DNA of 64,000 bases from Allacma fusca (taxonomy: Eukaryota > Arthropoda > Collembola > Symphypleona > Sminthuridae). The notes under the pieces were generated by a model. That model was not told the DNA's origin, searched no databases, and saw only the letters and a list, made by a program, of their open reading frames with translations. The stretch spans positions 51,743,131 through 51,807,130 of the forward strand of contig OX359247.1 in NCBI GenBank assembly GCA_947179485.1. The letters run 5' to 3'. Below, in pieces: positions 23,579-35,786 of the stretch (positions are counted from its first letter, which is position 1; every line of letters begins with the position of its first letter). The position numbers were made by a program, and so were the translations under genes.

Positions 23579-25497
23579 TTAAAAATCCGTATCCTCCACG
23601 AATCCACTATGCTTCTCCGTGTTCATCTTATTCTGGAAGATGTCCTCAATCTCATCATCGTACAAGTTCGATGTTTCTGGAACAAAAAACACGACGAAGA
23701 GGACGCCCATGAAACTAACCCCTGAGTAGGCCCAGAAGGTCCCCTGAGCATCAATGAGTTGAATAACTTGCAAAAATGTCTTGACAGCAACGAAAAGACA
23801 AATCTGGCCGAATGCAAATGCGATTGAACACGCAACACTTCTCACATCGGACGGCATGAGTTCCGCCATTAAAAACCAGGGAATGATCCCGAACCCCACG
23901 GCGTAAGAGGCCATGAAGAGTAACAAACAGGCCAAAGGGACCCATTCCACGCTCACAGATCCCACCATAACCTCGAACTGAACTGTGGGCTCTGCGAAGG
24001 ACTCATTACTAATGCCTAATCTCTGGCCCTCCAGCTCTCTCAAGTAAAAATATCCACCCAGTAATCCATTTGAAAGGAACATCAGAAGGCCGGATGTGAT
24101 GAGTAGTGTTCGCCTCCGGAAGAAATTTATTAAAAAGATGGCAATCAACGAGAAGAACATCCGGACGAAACCGATGCAGATTGTTTCCAAGTAATCGTTA
24201 ATGAAGTGGTCTGCATAGCGGAAGATGAGAGTGGCATAGAAGGTGATGGGGTAGATACCAGAGAACTGTTGGAAGAAGAACAGCATTGTTCCGATGAACA
24301 ACGGCTTGAGGACGGAACGTTCAGAAAAACGTTGACAGCAGTTCATGACGGAGAAGCTTCGGGTCACTCTTCGTTCTTTTAAATACTGCAGTCGCATACA
24401 CTCCTGTTCTGCCTCTTCGGAGTCGTTCCGGAGCCATGTTAAGGATTTCATTGCTTCGGGTTCCCGGTTCTTGGACACTAACCAGACGGGACTTTCGGGG
24501 AGGAAAAGGACATATGAGAGGACTAATAATGGGAAAGCACTGCATATTAGAGCAACGGTCCGCCATTCTAGTAAGCTACCGAGGCAATAGGTGGAGACTA
24601 TTCCAATGGCTACCATCAGGGACGGGGTAGACCCTGAAGCTCCTCGTATTGACGGCTCAACTATTTCACAAATATACACCTGGAAATAATAAGATTAATT
24701 ATGAAATAAGGTTGCTTATACTGGTAAAATACCTCCATTCAAAAATCAGTCTCCAAAATGCATTTCATTCTGCACAAACTAATGATGGTCATGATTATAA
24801 TTGACTCTGATTACTTGTACTGCGGTTGAATAAAATCCAGATGCGAGCCCAGTTAGAACTCTACCAGCTAAAATTTCTGCCACCGTTGTAGCCTCTGCAA
24901 TGACCATCCAGCCGATGAAAAAAACTACCGAGCTAAAGATTATAGTCTTTTTCCTCCCGATCATATCTGATATTAGGCCACCCATGAAGTTCCCCACGAT
25001 ACAACCAATGGTTACCATGCTGGCTACAATTTAAAATATATTCTCCAGGTTAAAGAAGTAAACTGTTTTGTATCATAGCGGATAAATTATGTCACCTTAG
25101 AATTATTAGCGTATTATTGAAACCAAACCTTCTTGTGTTCTCAACGTGTAATAACTATTATTGTCTTATTGGTATACTGAAAAAATCATTTGAGTTAGCA
25201 TTATTACACGTACCGATCCATGATAAATCCTCACTGTTGGCTCTGATTTCCGATTCCTCTTCTAGTAGTGAAGGTAAAGTGACAGCGGAAAACCCGAGGA
25301 TGTTACCAGTAGCAAATAAAGAGAGAGTAACTCCTGCCACCGTCAGTATCTGTAAGTGTAATAAATGAATATAAATATATACACCCCAAAACTATTCTTT
25401 TTATCTAATTTTTAAATTAGTTCTTTTTGGGACTTGCCTGATTTCGACGGGTGAGGTTATCCCGCCGATCGATCAGTGGAATCAGCTCTTTCTTCAT
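23579..25497 (-). CDS. MFS sugar transporter, Tret1/GLUT-like, 4 exons
   Basis: Minus-strand exons: 25497-25438, 25349-25214, 25023-24815 and 24679-23579, giving 501 aa. Twelve hydrophobic segments are expected. Recognisable family motifs are the GG-x3-D-x2-GRKK loop after the second segment, PESPVWL after the sixth, a Q-Q-F-S-G-I-Y segment in the seventh, and PETS after the twelfth. This is the pattern of the arthropod facilitated trehalose/glucose transporter group (SLC2-like). The substrate cannot be read from sequence. The first intron uses a GC donor (CAG|GCAAGT at 25437-25432) with a normal AG acceptor. This joins the 20-residue first exon in phase to ILTVAG at the start of membrane segment 1. 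The other two introns are GT-AG. It is intact, with no missing key residue that I can see. Confidence 0.94.
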
Positions 25498-26055
25498 AAT
25501 TACACAATTTCTTGCTTGGTTTTGTATTTTCTATTTTACAATTTGGTAGATGTTGTATTGTTCCAAGAAAAATTGGGTCTCAGAAATTGCGTTATTGCTG
25601 AGTACCGTGGAGGAAAAACTGAAGGCGCAATTATGAAGCAGACATGTGATGTAAGGTTAGGATCACAGAAGGATTGAGGAAGCCAGCAGTTGTATATAGA
25701 AGATTAACCTGGGGATTATTGATGTCATCATGGAACACAACTGCTACTTTGCGTAAGTATTTATAGGGATGGGAAGAAACTGATACTGATTTAGGTATTT
25801 ATTTAGGGAATGGATACAAAAACTTATTATCATGATAATGATTGTGGTAGACTTGGACCTTTAGGTGTCGTAATGATGACTCATGCCTAAACGTTGTCCT
25901 TCGTACGAAGGATTTTGACGGAATAGGAGAGTAAATAATTAAAAGTTTAAAGGAATATTTTATAATAACATATTTATTTGTTCTTATCATACATACACAA
26001 ATGCTATTATGGGAAAATGCCATTTGACATATCTCATTAAATACTACAAGGGAGC
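25498..26055. other. spacer between transporter start and MRPL58 3' end
   Basis: Presumably holds the transporter promoter and the MRPL58 3' UTR (TTTATT, a minus-strand AATAAA-type signal, near 25974). No other gene is seen. Confidence 0.4.
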
Positions 26056-27807
26056 TTAGACCTCCAGCTGCGTTACTGGGGTCCCCCCACGTTGGGCTTT
26101 GATAAGATGTCGCTCCTTCTTCTCTCGTAGTCTGTCTCGCGCTGCTTTCTCTTGTGCCTTCCGGAATTTCTCAATGGTTTCTTCTGACAGTCCCTTGGGC
26201 TCTTGAGGTTCACAGGCACGGATACATTCCCGCAATTTCTCCAGAGCATCTGCTGTGTTCAGATGCTGAAATCTGGTCCGGTCTGACTGGATGATGAAAT
26301 AACCTTCTCGAGAGACATGAGTGCGGAACTAAATAAAGTTGACGAAAACAATTACTTCAAAAATTATGAAAACCCGAAAATTCAAATCAAAGATTTACTG
26401 AGTACTTTTAGATTTATAACGAGTTTTTCATATCTACACAAAATCATAGGGAAAAATCACAAATTACCCAAATGCAAGTGACCATAAAATTGCGTAGCTT
26501 TAAACGGACGCTATTTTGCAGTATTGAATACTATTTAGGGTTTTTGAAAGTCATTTAAAGGATCACACATAACGTGAACAAAATGACAAAAATCGCATAA
26601 AATAATTAGCTGTTGCTGTTAGTGATAAGAATGTATAATAATTTTCATTCTATCGAGTAACAGTAACTGAAAATATTATGCTGGTACGGGCCAAATAATT
26701 GGATTTCCTTGTGGTGGGCACCAATCTGATTTAGCAGCCCAGGAAATCAAATTATTCTGGTAAAGAATAATGGAAAGCAACGACACTGGTCTTAACAACG
26801 GATCAAAACAAACTTGCCCTTTTAATTTAATTGATTACATCCCAACTAGAACATTTTTATGTTCTGCCCTGTAATGTCATGGCTTTATTATCAAATCCTC
26901 ACAGTGCCAGCACTGATATCCAGCGATCCCTGGTCGTCAAATCCTAAGTGACCCCGTTCAGTGCATTACACTTTAGATGATTTGATCGCATGCATCAAAT
27001 GCAATTGCTACCAGCCAAATCATCGGGTGCTAAAATCTTTGAAAATACCTGACTCCCGTCACTGCGTACTACACTTTAATTACTTAGCAACTTAGGCCTA
27101 CTGGCCTTCAAAGGTTCTCAAAACTAACGTAATTAAAAAATGATACACATGACGCTGAATTCACCTACTTTGGTTTGAAGATTAGATCGGATTTCTTCTG
27201 GAATCCAGTCAGCATCTGCAACCTTAAACCGCATGTCAATTTTGGTATTCGTATTGTTCACATTCTGACCCCCAGGTCCACTGCTGTGACTGGAAGTTAT
27301 CTTCAGTTTATCTGTAAATACAAATCATTAACTCATGTGGCATTTTTGTTTATACACTATACCTACGTCCATCCGAACCTCCATTAGTCATAATCGACCC
27401 CTCACACAATATACAAAAGTTCAAATTACACCAATTGTTTTCAAAATTAGCTCTGATTTTTTCAATTATAAAATTTTAATCTTACTCATAGGAATGAACC
27501 CACTAAACTTGGTCTTTTCATTCTCCGGGGGCTGAAATTAATATAATTTAATATGAAATTAGAACCCAAATTTTAATACACATCTTTTATCCTGATATTA
27601 ATTTTTCATTATTTTCTTCTAACATAAAATAATTATATAAGATAACAAATCTCTTCTTTCATTTACCTTCTGAGCTTTAGTGATGTCCAACGAGCTCTGG
27701 GGGTATAGTTTGTCCAAAGAAATCGAACTTTTATAACTGGCACGTCCACAATTACTGAATTTACTTGACTCACACCAGCAATTACGTGCAACTGTGCGAA
27801 GCAACAT
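26056..27807 (-). CDS. MRPL58: mitochondrial peptidyl-tRNA hydrolase MRPL58/ICT1, 4 exons
   Basis: Minus-strand exons: 27807-27667, 27531-27486, 27311-27169 and 26328-26056, giving 200 aa, close to the human length. The protein releases peptides from stalled mitochondrial ribosomes and is also a large-subunit component. The catalytic GGQ is at residues 76-78 within SSGPGGQNVN. The C-terminal tail is strongly basic (REKKERHLIKAQRGG), as needed to enter the empty mRNA channel. The first ~28 residues are rich in Arg/Ser/Cys with no acid before a Glu at 13, and would serve as a mitochondrial presequence. The third intron is 840 bp, unusually long for this neighbourhood, and contains a near-perfect 16-bp stem hairpin at 26694-26757. 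The last exon lacks an internal start codon, so simple reading-frame scans miss it. Confidence 0.95.
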
Positions 27808-28299
27808 TTCTGAGCACGTTGTTTTTGAATTTTAACAGGAAACAAGAATTCGAAAATAAGAAGCAGTATTAGTCCCTTCTTTACTTACAGACAGAGCACG
27901 ACGTAATTCATAATTCTTCGCAGTACTATTTACTCGTAGTTTGTTTTGAACTGAGCGAAGTTCCTTTCTCACGTGCTAATGCTGAAGCATATGCGAAATG
28001 AGCAAGGACATCGTTAGAACGCGCGGGAATCAAAAATTTTTAAGTCTACAAACTTTTGGGTAATGAACTTTTGGATTTTTAATATTTCGGAATTTTTACA
28101 AATCTTTTCAGATGTCTACTTTTGGATCTTAATTCCCTGAGATCCTTCAAGTTTACGTAGTAAATCACCCACAGTCCTCGCTATTTCACCATTTGTGAAT
28201 TGAAGTTGTGTGAAGATATCAATTAAGCTGATACAAATTAAAACAAGAAATTGAAAAAATTATAAATAAGTGAATTGTTGCAGGTACAAGTAAAAAATA
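27808..28299. promoter_or_regulatory. probable bidirectional promoter region
   Basis: The start codons of MRPL58 (minus) and the small membrane-protein gene (plus) are 492 bases apart, head to head. I see no TATA box that clearly belongs to either. A shared promoter is inferred from layout only. Confidence 0.35.
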
Positions 28300-29241
28300 A
28301 TGCGCCTTCAAAGTATTTTATGTGGCTACTACAAAGACAGAATTAAGGGAAGCAATCTGGAGATTATGAGAACGAAATTTTGTCGAATTTTTATTTTGGG
28401 CTCCATTCCAATGGGATTTCTTACTTAGTGAGTAAATTTTATTGTTCTTTTTTATGCCCTGAATTCTTTAGTTCGTCATTTAATTCATATTGAGCTCGAT
28501 GGATGGAAGGGTCAATGGTTACTTATATTTGTGTAATTATGTTAGTGAAATTATTTGTTCCAGACTTTAGTGTATGAGTATTTTTTCAAAAATCAACTTC
28601 AAAATTGTACCGAAATTCTATAAATAGTAATCTTGTCGATTGGAAGAGACGCGTATTGGTGAAGTAACCCACGAAGTCACGCTATGGATCGATGGGCAGG
28701 GAGGAAAAACAATTTTTTGAATAGTTTCGACATCTCAAACTATGAGTAATGTGTCTGTATAATTCCTCTTTAATCTTTTTGAAGGAAAAACAAAGTCATG
28801 AATATATTAGGAGAAATACATATTACTTACCCGTAGCCGGCTTTGGTGGAACACCCGTGTAAGTAATTATGTGAAATGTACTTAAGGAACAACTCTACCA
28901 CGAAATTTCAGTTGAAATAGTCAAATTTCTGAGTTAACCCTTCCACCAATCCGGGCTCAATATTAGATGATTCAGGGAAGAAAGTAATAATTAGTGTTAG
29001 TAAGAGAGAAAAAAATGATCCGATAATCATTATTTTTCTTGTGTTATGTAGCCTCCTAATCAGACCCATATTAAAGAAAAAACAGGAAAGCGGAGGCTTC
29101 GACGACTTCCCTTCATTTGTTTACAAGAGAGAGCAATTTCGAACGTGGACCGATAATAACTCAACCGGTGTCATTAGAACCCGAGCGGAATATGATCGGA
29201 CAATTAATGAGATAGTATCCGACGAATTCCATGATGTTTAG
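28300..29241 (+). CDS. small single-pass membrane protein, 105 aa, 2 exons
   Basis: Exons 28300-28427 and 29052-29241 join in phase (TA|gtgagt to tag|C) for 105 residues. A basic N-terminus precedes one hydrophobic segment (about 30-47, RIFILGSIPMGFLTYLLI), which is followed by a basic stop (RPILKKK) and a charged tail. The arrangement resembles small inner-membrane assembly factors of mitochondria, but I do not recognise the family and no function can be assigned. It is divergently paired with MRPL58, which is weak support for a mitochondrial theme. A polyadenylation signal AATAAA is at 29290-29295. If read without splicing, the first exon would end at the TAG straddling the donor, so the splice is needed for the longer protein. 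Confidence 0.6.
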
Positions 29242-30476
29242 TCAACTGTTCTGGGATTGCGAAGAGTGCTTCAATTGTAGACTTGTAGAAATAAATGATG
29301 CATGTTTTGTTTCATGTGATTGTTAACTAATCATGTAACAGTGAGTATTTAATTGAATTACTGTTGGTCAGAGCAATAAACGAAAGTTAATGATTTCGCC
29401 ATCTGTAGTTATGTACTTGGGCATAAATACAGAAGTAAAAGAAATAATAAGCATCATGTGTATATTTATTTGGAAATATTTTTTAATATTAGCCTACACG
29501 TATAATTTTAAGTCAGTCAAGTTAAACACGCGTTCCGTAAGTAAAATCTATAGCCTCTGGGAAACTGGGCAACATATATGTGCAGTTGTCTAAATTAGGT
29601 AGGGCTACTAGTAATGTTTAAAGTAAGCCAACTGTTCACTTTTGTGTCACTTTAAAATGCTTCCTTATTTGTTGTTCTGTTTTGTGTGAACATGTTTTTG
29701 CTCCTACTTCAAGGATTTGGACCCAATTTCTGTGCATTGTAATTTTCTTTTCTCACAATAAGCATTTCCGAAGTGTCCCTTCGGATTTACGAAAGTTTCC
29801 CCCTATTTTCTTATCTTCATGGTCTTGATCCCCTGTCCTCTGGCGTGACTATTTTATCTACCGAAATTAAATCTTAATATTATCACACACCATATGGATC
29901 ATTAGTGTTACACAGAATTGTCACAACGAAAATCGTTGTTTTAATCCAGCTCTCTACTACCAGTGTATGCACAACATTATTTTTGATACTCACATGTAAA
30001 GATGTTACTTTCCTTGGATAAAAGAGAATTAGATTATTCTAGTAAAAATATTTTATATATGTATAACAACAAGAACCCGACTAGGACAATGATCGGTGGT
30101 TGTTTTACAATGCATTAGTATTGAAATAAATGGAGGCAAGGGGACGTATTTTCTTAAAAGAATCCTCACAAAAATAGTATTTATTTCAATGCAAAAACTT
30201 GTTATTAATTACACTACTTAGGTCCTATTTGTAAATTTGATTTGCATTATTGTCAGACAAGCCCCTCAATTGGGGTGTTCGTGTATCTACACAGCATGCA
30301 ATACAAAATCCATTTCTTGTCAAACGTAACCCCACACAATTTTACCTATTAAATCTGGTATACATACTTGTATTTTTTCATATATTATTTGAATATTTAT
30401 GCTACTTCCTTCGGCAGCGTGACAGTAATAATTTGATTAACAGTAAGTGTCCAGTAATTATGCCTGACAGAATCAG
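29242..30476. other. convergent intergenic region
   Basis: Lies between the small membrane-protein gene and the 3' end of the ABCG5-like gene. AT-rich, with no supported gene. The open frame at 30250-30525 runs into the antisense of the ABCG5-like last exon and is not credible. Confidence 0.4.
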
Positions 30477-33312
30477 TCACTCTCGGAATTTATTTTTTAC
30501 AAGTAAAGGAAGTGGCATGGTGTAAACCATCAGGTTAATGAGAAAGGCCACTACAGGGAATCCGAAGCAAATTCCGTAGTTTAACCAGTAGTTCAGATCA
30601 TCTCGGTCTCCTTCCTGGTAATAACGCTCATGAAGGTAGTGCTTTCCACTCATATATCGGCAACCCCGGCCGAAATCCGAGTTGGAGCAACTTAGCTCCC
30701 GTTCTCCATTCCAAATCGGAGCACTTCGGTTTCCACTGAACTGCTGGAAATTGACCTGGTTAAGGAAAGCTCCCGCATACCGGGTCTGGGTGACATAAGT
30801 GATGTAATACAACCAATCCGGAAGCGCTCGAAGGGACCGCACAGTCCCGCTAGATAGCGCTATAGTCAGCGAGTGAAACGCTACTAAGGCTGCAGCTGCA
30901 AAAATCCGATTTTTAATAGTCAGCAGCGCTCCTAGTGTGTGTTGTTGAGCGAGTAAATACAATGTCAGCATGACGGAGAATGTGAGGAGCCAATCCGTTG
31001 TCTCCGTTAAGCCAGTCATTCTGAAATAACAATTTTCTATGAATTCTTGAATCATTGTTGTCAATTGTTGAGAACCAATTGTTAAACTTACTCATGAAGG
31101 ATTCGGGAAGCGATGAGACACGTGATGGCGTTTAATGGAAGTGAAGCCAAGCTGTAAGAGAAAATAAAAGTGGTTCCAGAATAGAGGCCTTCCCGAGTTT
31201 CTTGATAATACCGATATCGATGCGTTTGATCTGTGAACATAAAAATAGAAGCAAAGGTTTTTAGCACAAAAACCTTAGGTTGTAGTAATAAAAAAAAACA
31301 GGGATGTTGTTTGGACAAATGATGACTTACAAGTCATTATTGTGGACCAAATGGCAGCAAAATAAGTTACAGCCAAGGTGTTTAGAACCAATCCGTTTTG
31401 CGTTACGTACGAGTGCTGATAAAGATTTGTTGTCTGTAAGGTTAAAACAATGATCAAAGGATACTCGTTTATAAATAAAAATAAAAAGTTTATATCATTC
31501 CAAATTGCTGGAATTTAATTTAATAATGCCAACGGTACCTTTCCAAAATAGAAAACCCAAAGTATGAAAAAAAGAAAAGGCATGAATATCAGCCGGAAGA
31601 AAATCTGCTGTAATCCGTGAAGACTGAAGAGAAATGTTGTGGCCAAGTTTCGTCTGCAATATAAATTTTGACACACACGAAATATTAACAAGCCCATATT
31701 TGCAGAGTTAGGGTTTATAAGATATATGAAATATTTACAGCAGTATTATAAACGGGTAATTATTAAAATTTTGATATAATTTTAGTGTCGGTTTTTTATG
31801 GTCACTTACATTACAAGTGTGAAAATTTTACTGAAAACAGAAGGGGTTCCTAAAGCATGAAGTGGCGTTACTGAACCTCGTGTCTCTCCTGGATTAAAAC
31901 CCCCCTTACGGAAACCATTTCCCTCCAGTTTAAATTTATCTACCAAGAGTCCAATTTGATTGTTCGATTCAATGAATTTCTCGTGGGATCTCCGATCCAC
32001 AGTTGCTAAGCATACTGCAAGTCAAATAAAAATATTTTATTAAAATCCTGATCAGCGGCTATCAAAAGTAATCCGACTTAATTTATGCCCTTACAATAGT
32101 ACATCAAAGGGTTTTCAACTTCCGGACATGGGAATCCAATGGTACGGAAATAATCCAGCATCAAACGAGTATTGCCAGAGTACACGACGTCTCCCAGACA
32201 AAGGTACGTGACACGGTCCAGGAAAGGGAAAATGTCGGAACGGGGCTTCTCCATTGTTAAAATCACCAGACGCCCGTACTTCTTGGCGTAATTTGAGAGT
32301 ATAGAGACAATGAAATAGGTATTTAGAGGATCCAAATTCCATGCTGGCTCATCGGCAAGAAGAACCACTAAAAAATCCCCATGACTCAATTATTAGGATT
32401 GTGTTGACGCATGTATTGGAATTAGTTTTCATATAATTACATATACATTATTGTAAAAAAGTGGGAATAGTAGTTGAAAAATTTCTCGTATACCAGGATC
32501 TTTGATCAGTTGAACCCCAATGGACAACCTCCTTTTCTCTGATGGGGACAATTTATCCACGTTAGTACCCGCTGCTTGAGTCATTGCTATGTCGGAGAGG
32601 ATCTGACGAACTCGACCTTTCCTCACGGAAGATGGTACATTTAAACTTAAGCACGTCTGGTGATGCAACGTTTGGTAAACAGTAATTCCAGGTTGTAGAA
32701 ATCTATCGTTCATTCCACTATAATAGCTCCCGGCTGTTTGGAAAAGTCGACGGTTTATATTCACTCCATTAAGAAGTACGTAGCCCTTCTTGACCCCGGC
32801 GGATCGACATGCAATCACATCCAGTAGAGCCTTTTTTCCACTTCCTGATGACAGAATTAAAATTTTATAAAATATTGCTTCCCCCTCCCCCAGGCTTAAA
32901 TAAAAACAACTTAATATTCATTAACAACAATTTCGAGAAAAAGAGAGATATTCTAAAACTTTACCTTTCGATCCCAGGATGGCCATGATCTCTCCTGAAT
33001 GAACCTCAAAAGAAACATCACGGAGGATCATCCCACTTCGAATTGTTCCTGTTACTTGTTTCATCCATGTTGGTGGCTCCACCTGTTTACAATTAATTAT
33101 CGAGCATGTTAGAACATTTAGAATTAGTAATAATTATATGTCAAAGTTCATTCGTATATCGTATAATAATTATGTAGGTTTGGTTCAGAATAAATTCTTC
33201 ATTTTTAATGTGTCTGCTTTCTTAAAAAAGATGGAATATCCGTACTTACATGACCTGTGTAGTATAAATTAACAGCCTCCAGAACATAGTCACTCGGTCC
33301 AATGATCGACAT
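30477..33312 (-). CDS. ABCG5-like half ABC transporter with degenerate nucleotide-binding domain
   Basis: Minus-strand exons: 33312-33250, 33082-32965, 32844-32494, 32367-32095, 32014-31810, 31653-31539, 31433-31331, 31230-31092 and 31020-30477, giving 636 aa. The layout is ABCG: nucleotide-binding domain first (about 22-260), then six membrane segments starting near 340. ABCG5-like features are the short N-terminus, VFSK before segment 1 and the head-to-head partner. Walker A is GSKGSGKK (58-65), with Lys in place of the final Ser/Thr. The signature is LSPSE (159-163) instead of LSGGE/STGGE. Walker B keeps DEP (183-185). The switch His is Glu217 (TMEKPRS). All exons are in phase and no stop interrupts them, so the changes look fixed rather than decayed. 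In other animals the pair exports sterols; here the substrate is unknown. Additional 5' non-coding exons are likely. Confidence 0.93.
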
Positions 33313-34698
33313 CTTAATCGTGTTTTTCTCAATCTCAGAATCAGTTTAATTTCTCTGTCAGATGTAAACGTGTCATTAAAGTAACCAAAAATATTTGAGA
33401 ATATAATTTGTAAGAAAGTACTCATATTACATAGGTATAGGCACACACATGAATACTTCCTTATAGAAAATGGAATATATAGCAGCTAGGGCTGTTCAAG
33501 CTCCTCGACTCACAGCAATCTTTATGGGAACAAGTATTCATTACAATATTCCATAAATATGGAAACAAGGCTAATAATCTGGGTTTAATTAAGATATCAA
33601 GAATCTGTCAAGTTAATTCACAATGGACCGTGAACACACACACACACGACAAGTGAGCAAGGGGGAGAGCTTTCTTACTTTTGCATTTTCTACGGCCAAA
33701 CCATGTTTAATAATATCAAAGTAAAGATACATACGTTGAGAGGAACCTACACTTTGAAATTCTCAATTTCTAAATTCCATTTTCACTAGGAACTCCCCAA
33801 AATCTCGTTGGGTTCATCAGGGCCGAGGAGAGAAAAAAAAACGTGAGTGTACTTAATTAATGGAATTTATTATTTTTGTGGTAAAAACTCCTTTTCCCTT
33901 TCCTCATCTTGACTATCACTCTTCCCTTTTTGCTTAATATCCTCCTCGTGAGTGTACATACTGGAACTAACTGCCGCAGAATGATCAGAAAGAACAAGGA
34001 GCCGTACAATAAATCCATGGAGACAAGTCAATTAAAACTCGCCAAAGTTTTCTCATTTTCATCTCATTAGTACTCTCTTGATTCTAATAATGACTTCCAT
34101 CCCCCAGGTAGGAGTCTCAAGTTCCTTTCATAATAAAACATTATACGCACAGAATTCTCGTGAAGAAGTGTATCTACTTTATTCCTCTGCTAGTACTCGG
34201 CATACAAAATACACAGTATATAGAGCTGCAGTGAGATGTGCTCAAGTTTAATCATGCAATCTGTAATAACTTTAGGATATGAGGAATCTACCTTTATTTT
34301 TCATGTATAAAGAAACAAACATTGAGACTTAATTGCGGGGATGGAGTGAGAGAACTCTCAAGGGATGAGCTCATTCAAACAAACCATATTCCTACAATAT
34401 AGAATATATCCCTTATATCTAGTATCTGTTATGTTTTTTTTTTACGGTAATTGGATTTCCTAAACCTTTACTACAATTCTTTTCCTTGCACTAGCTCATT
34501 CCCAGTTGATAATAGCTAAACAGGCTGATAATATCATCCAAGTCTAGCTACACTTTGAAGCACTCCCCTACTTCTCGCAAAACATACCTGACCAATGCAG
34601 CACATCTATTCACAGATACCAGCTCTACTTACATAGTTTATTAATACAGGTACTGTAAATAAAGTTGCTCGTGTTTGAATTAAAAAAAAAAATCTCAC

Positions 34699-34785
34699 CT
34701 CTTTTCTGACGATTTGTTCTTCGATTTGATCTTGATTCCTCTTCAATATCTTCCTATTACATGACGGAGCCCATAGAACCAAGAC
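34699..34785 (-). other. candidate 5' UTR exon of the ABCG5-like gene
   Basis: On the minus strand this 87-base segment has an acceptor (cacaatttag) upstream and a strong donor (AAAGAG|gtgaga) downstream. The start-codon exon at 33312 has a plausible acceptor (ctgacag) at about 33355. It contains a short upstream ATG frame. Inferred from splice signals only. Confidence 0.3.
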
Positions 34786-35620
34786 CTAAATTGTGAACAG
34801 GGGAGACGTTCGTAAATAAGTAACACTGCACTACTGTCATTTGTGTAATTACTTACATATCTATCTATCTATACATATGTAGGTAAACTAACAATTAACA
34901 AGTAGCAACTTCCTACATTCCCCTATACGTCACTATAGCCTATAGTATATATAATGACTCAATTATTCACATTCCCTTGGATTATTTATCTGACAAAGTT
35001 TTAAGCTCGCTTCATAGTCAAGTCAAGTATAAGTACCTTTTACAGTTAAGGCTATGGAATGGCTTTACCTGTGAGGATGAGTTATTTTTTCAAAGGCTAT
35101 AAGGAGGTACGCTAACAAGAGTAATTTGTCGCCGTGAAAATGGTCACAAGTGTGTTGTGTTAATGAAATAGTGACACAGGTGTGTGCTAAAAGCCTTTCA
35201 ATAGATTGCTCTTCCTATCCCTCGGTCTGTTCTCCCTGTCGGTGCATAATATTATAAAATTCTGTTTCAAAACTGACTGTACCGATGAATGAATGTACCT
35301 ACACGGAAGGAAGCAACAGGTGAATTGGTGATCCAACCTGGCTTATACTACCTTGTTCTGTGAGTGAGAGGGACGGGGAAGAGTGATAAAAGTTCCCTAG
35401 TGGTACGAGTGGCTGAGTTCCCTCTGGAGAGAGAGAGAGAGTCTCTATCGTGCATACATCCCTGGTCCTACCGAATAGTACTACTCCTCCAAAGACTGTA
35501 CAGTTGGACGCGCCTGCAATTGTTCCACTATTGTTGTCAATGACGATGTGAATAACCTACACAACAGCCAGGCTATTTCACAAGAAGACGAATAACAAGT
35601 ATATAGAGAAATCCCAGTCC

Positions 35621-35640
35621 ACACACACACACACACACAC
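35621..35640. repeat. (CA)n microsatellite
   Basis: Ten uninterrupted CA dinucleotides. It lies just upstream of the candidate ABCG8-like leader exon. Confidence 0.95.
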
Positions 35641-35659
35641 GGACAGTGTACTATATAGT

Positions 35660-35786
35660 AGTAGTTGGAGTAAAAGAGAGGAGATCTTGAAGGAAGGAGT
35701 CTCAAACTTGAAGGAACTCTGGTTGACAAGATTAAGAAGCTCTCTCACTCTCGAGTTGAGGATCAAGAAGGAGCATATACAGACAG
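35660..35786 (+). other. candidate 5' UTR exon of the ABCG8-like gene
   Basis: A TATA-like ctatatag near 35650 is followed by purine-rich sequence ending in an excellent donor, CAGACAG|GTGAGG (GT at 35787). A plausible acceptor, gtgtttacag, at 41222-41231 would join it to the start-codon exon. The left end is a guess and there is no transcript evidence. Confidence 0.3.

Noticed and set aside
30250-30525. Plus-strand frame at the ABCG5-like 3' end
   Set aside because: Overlaps the last exon of the minus-strand gene in antisense and has no domain.
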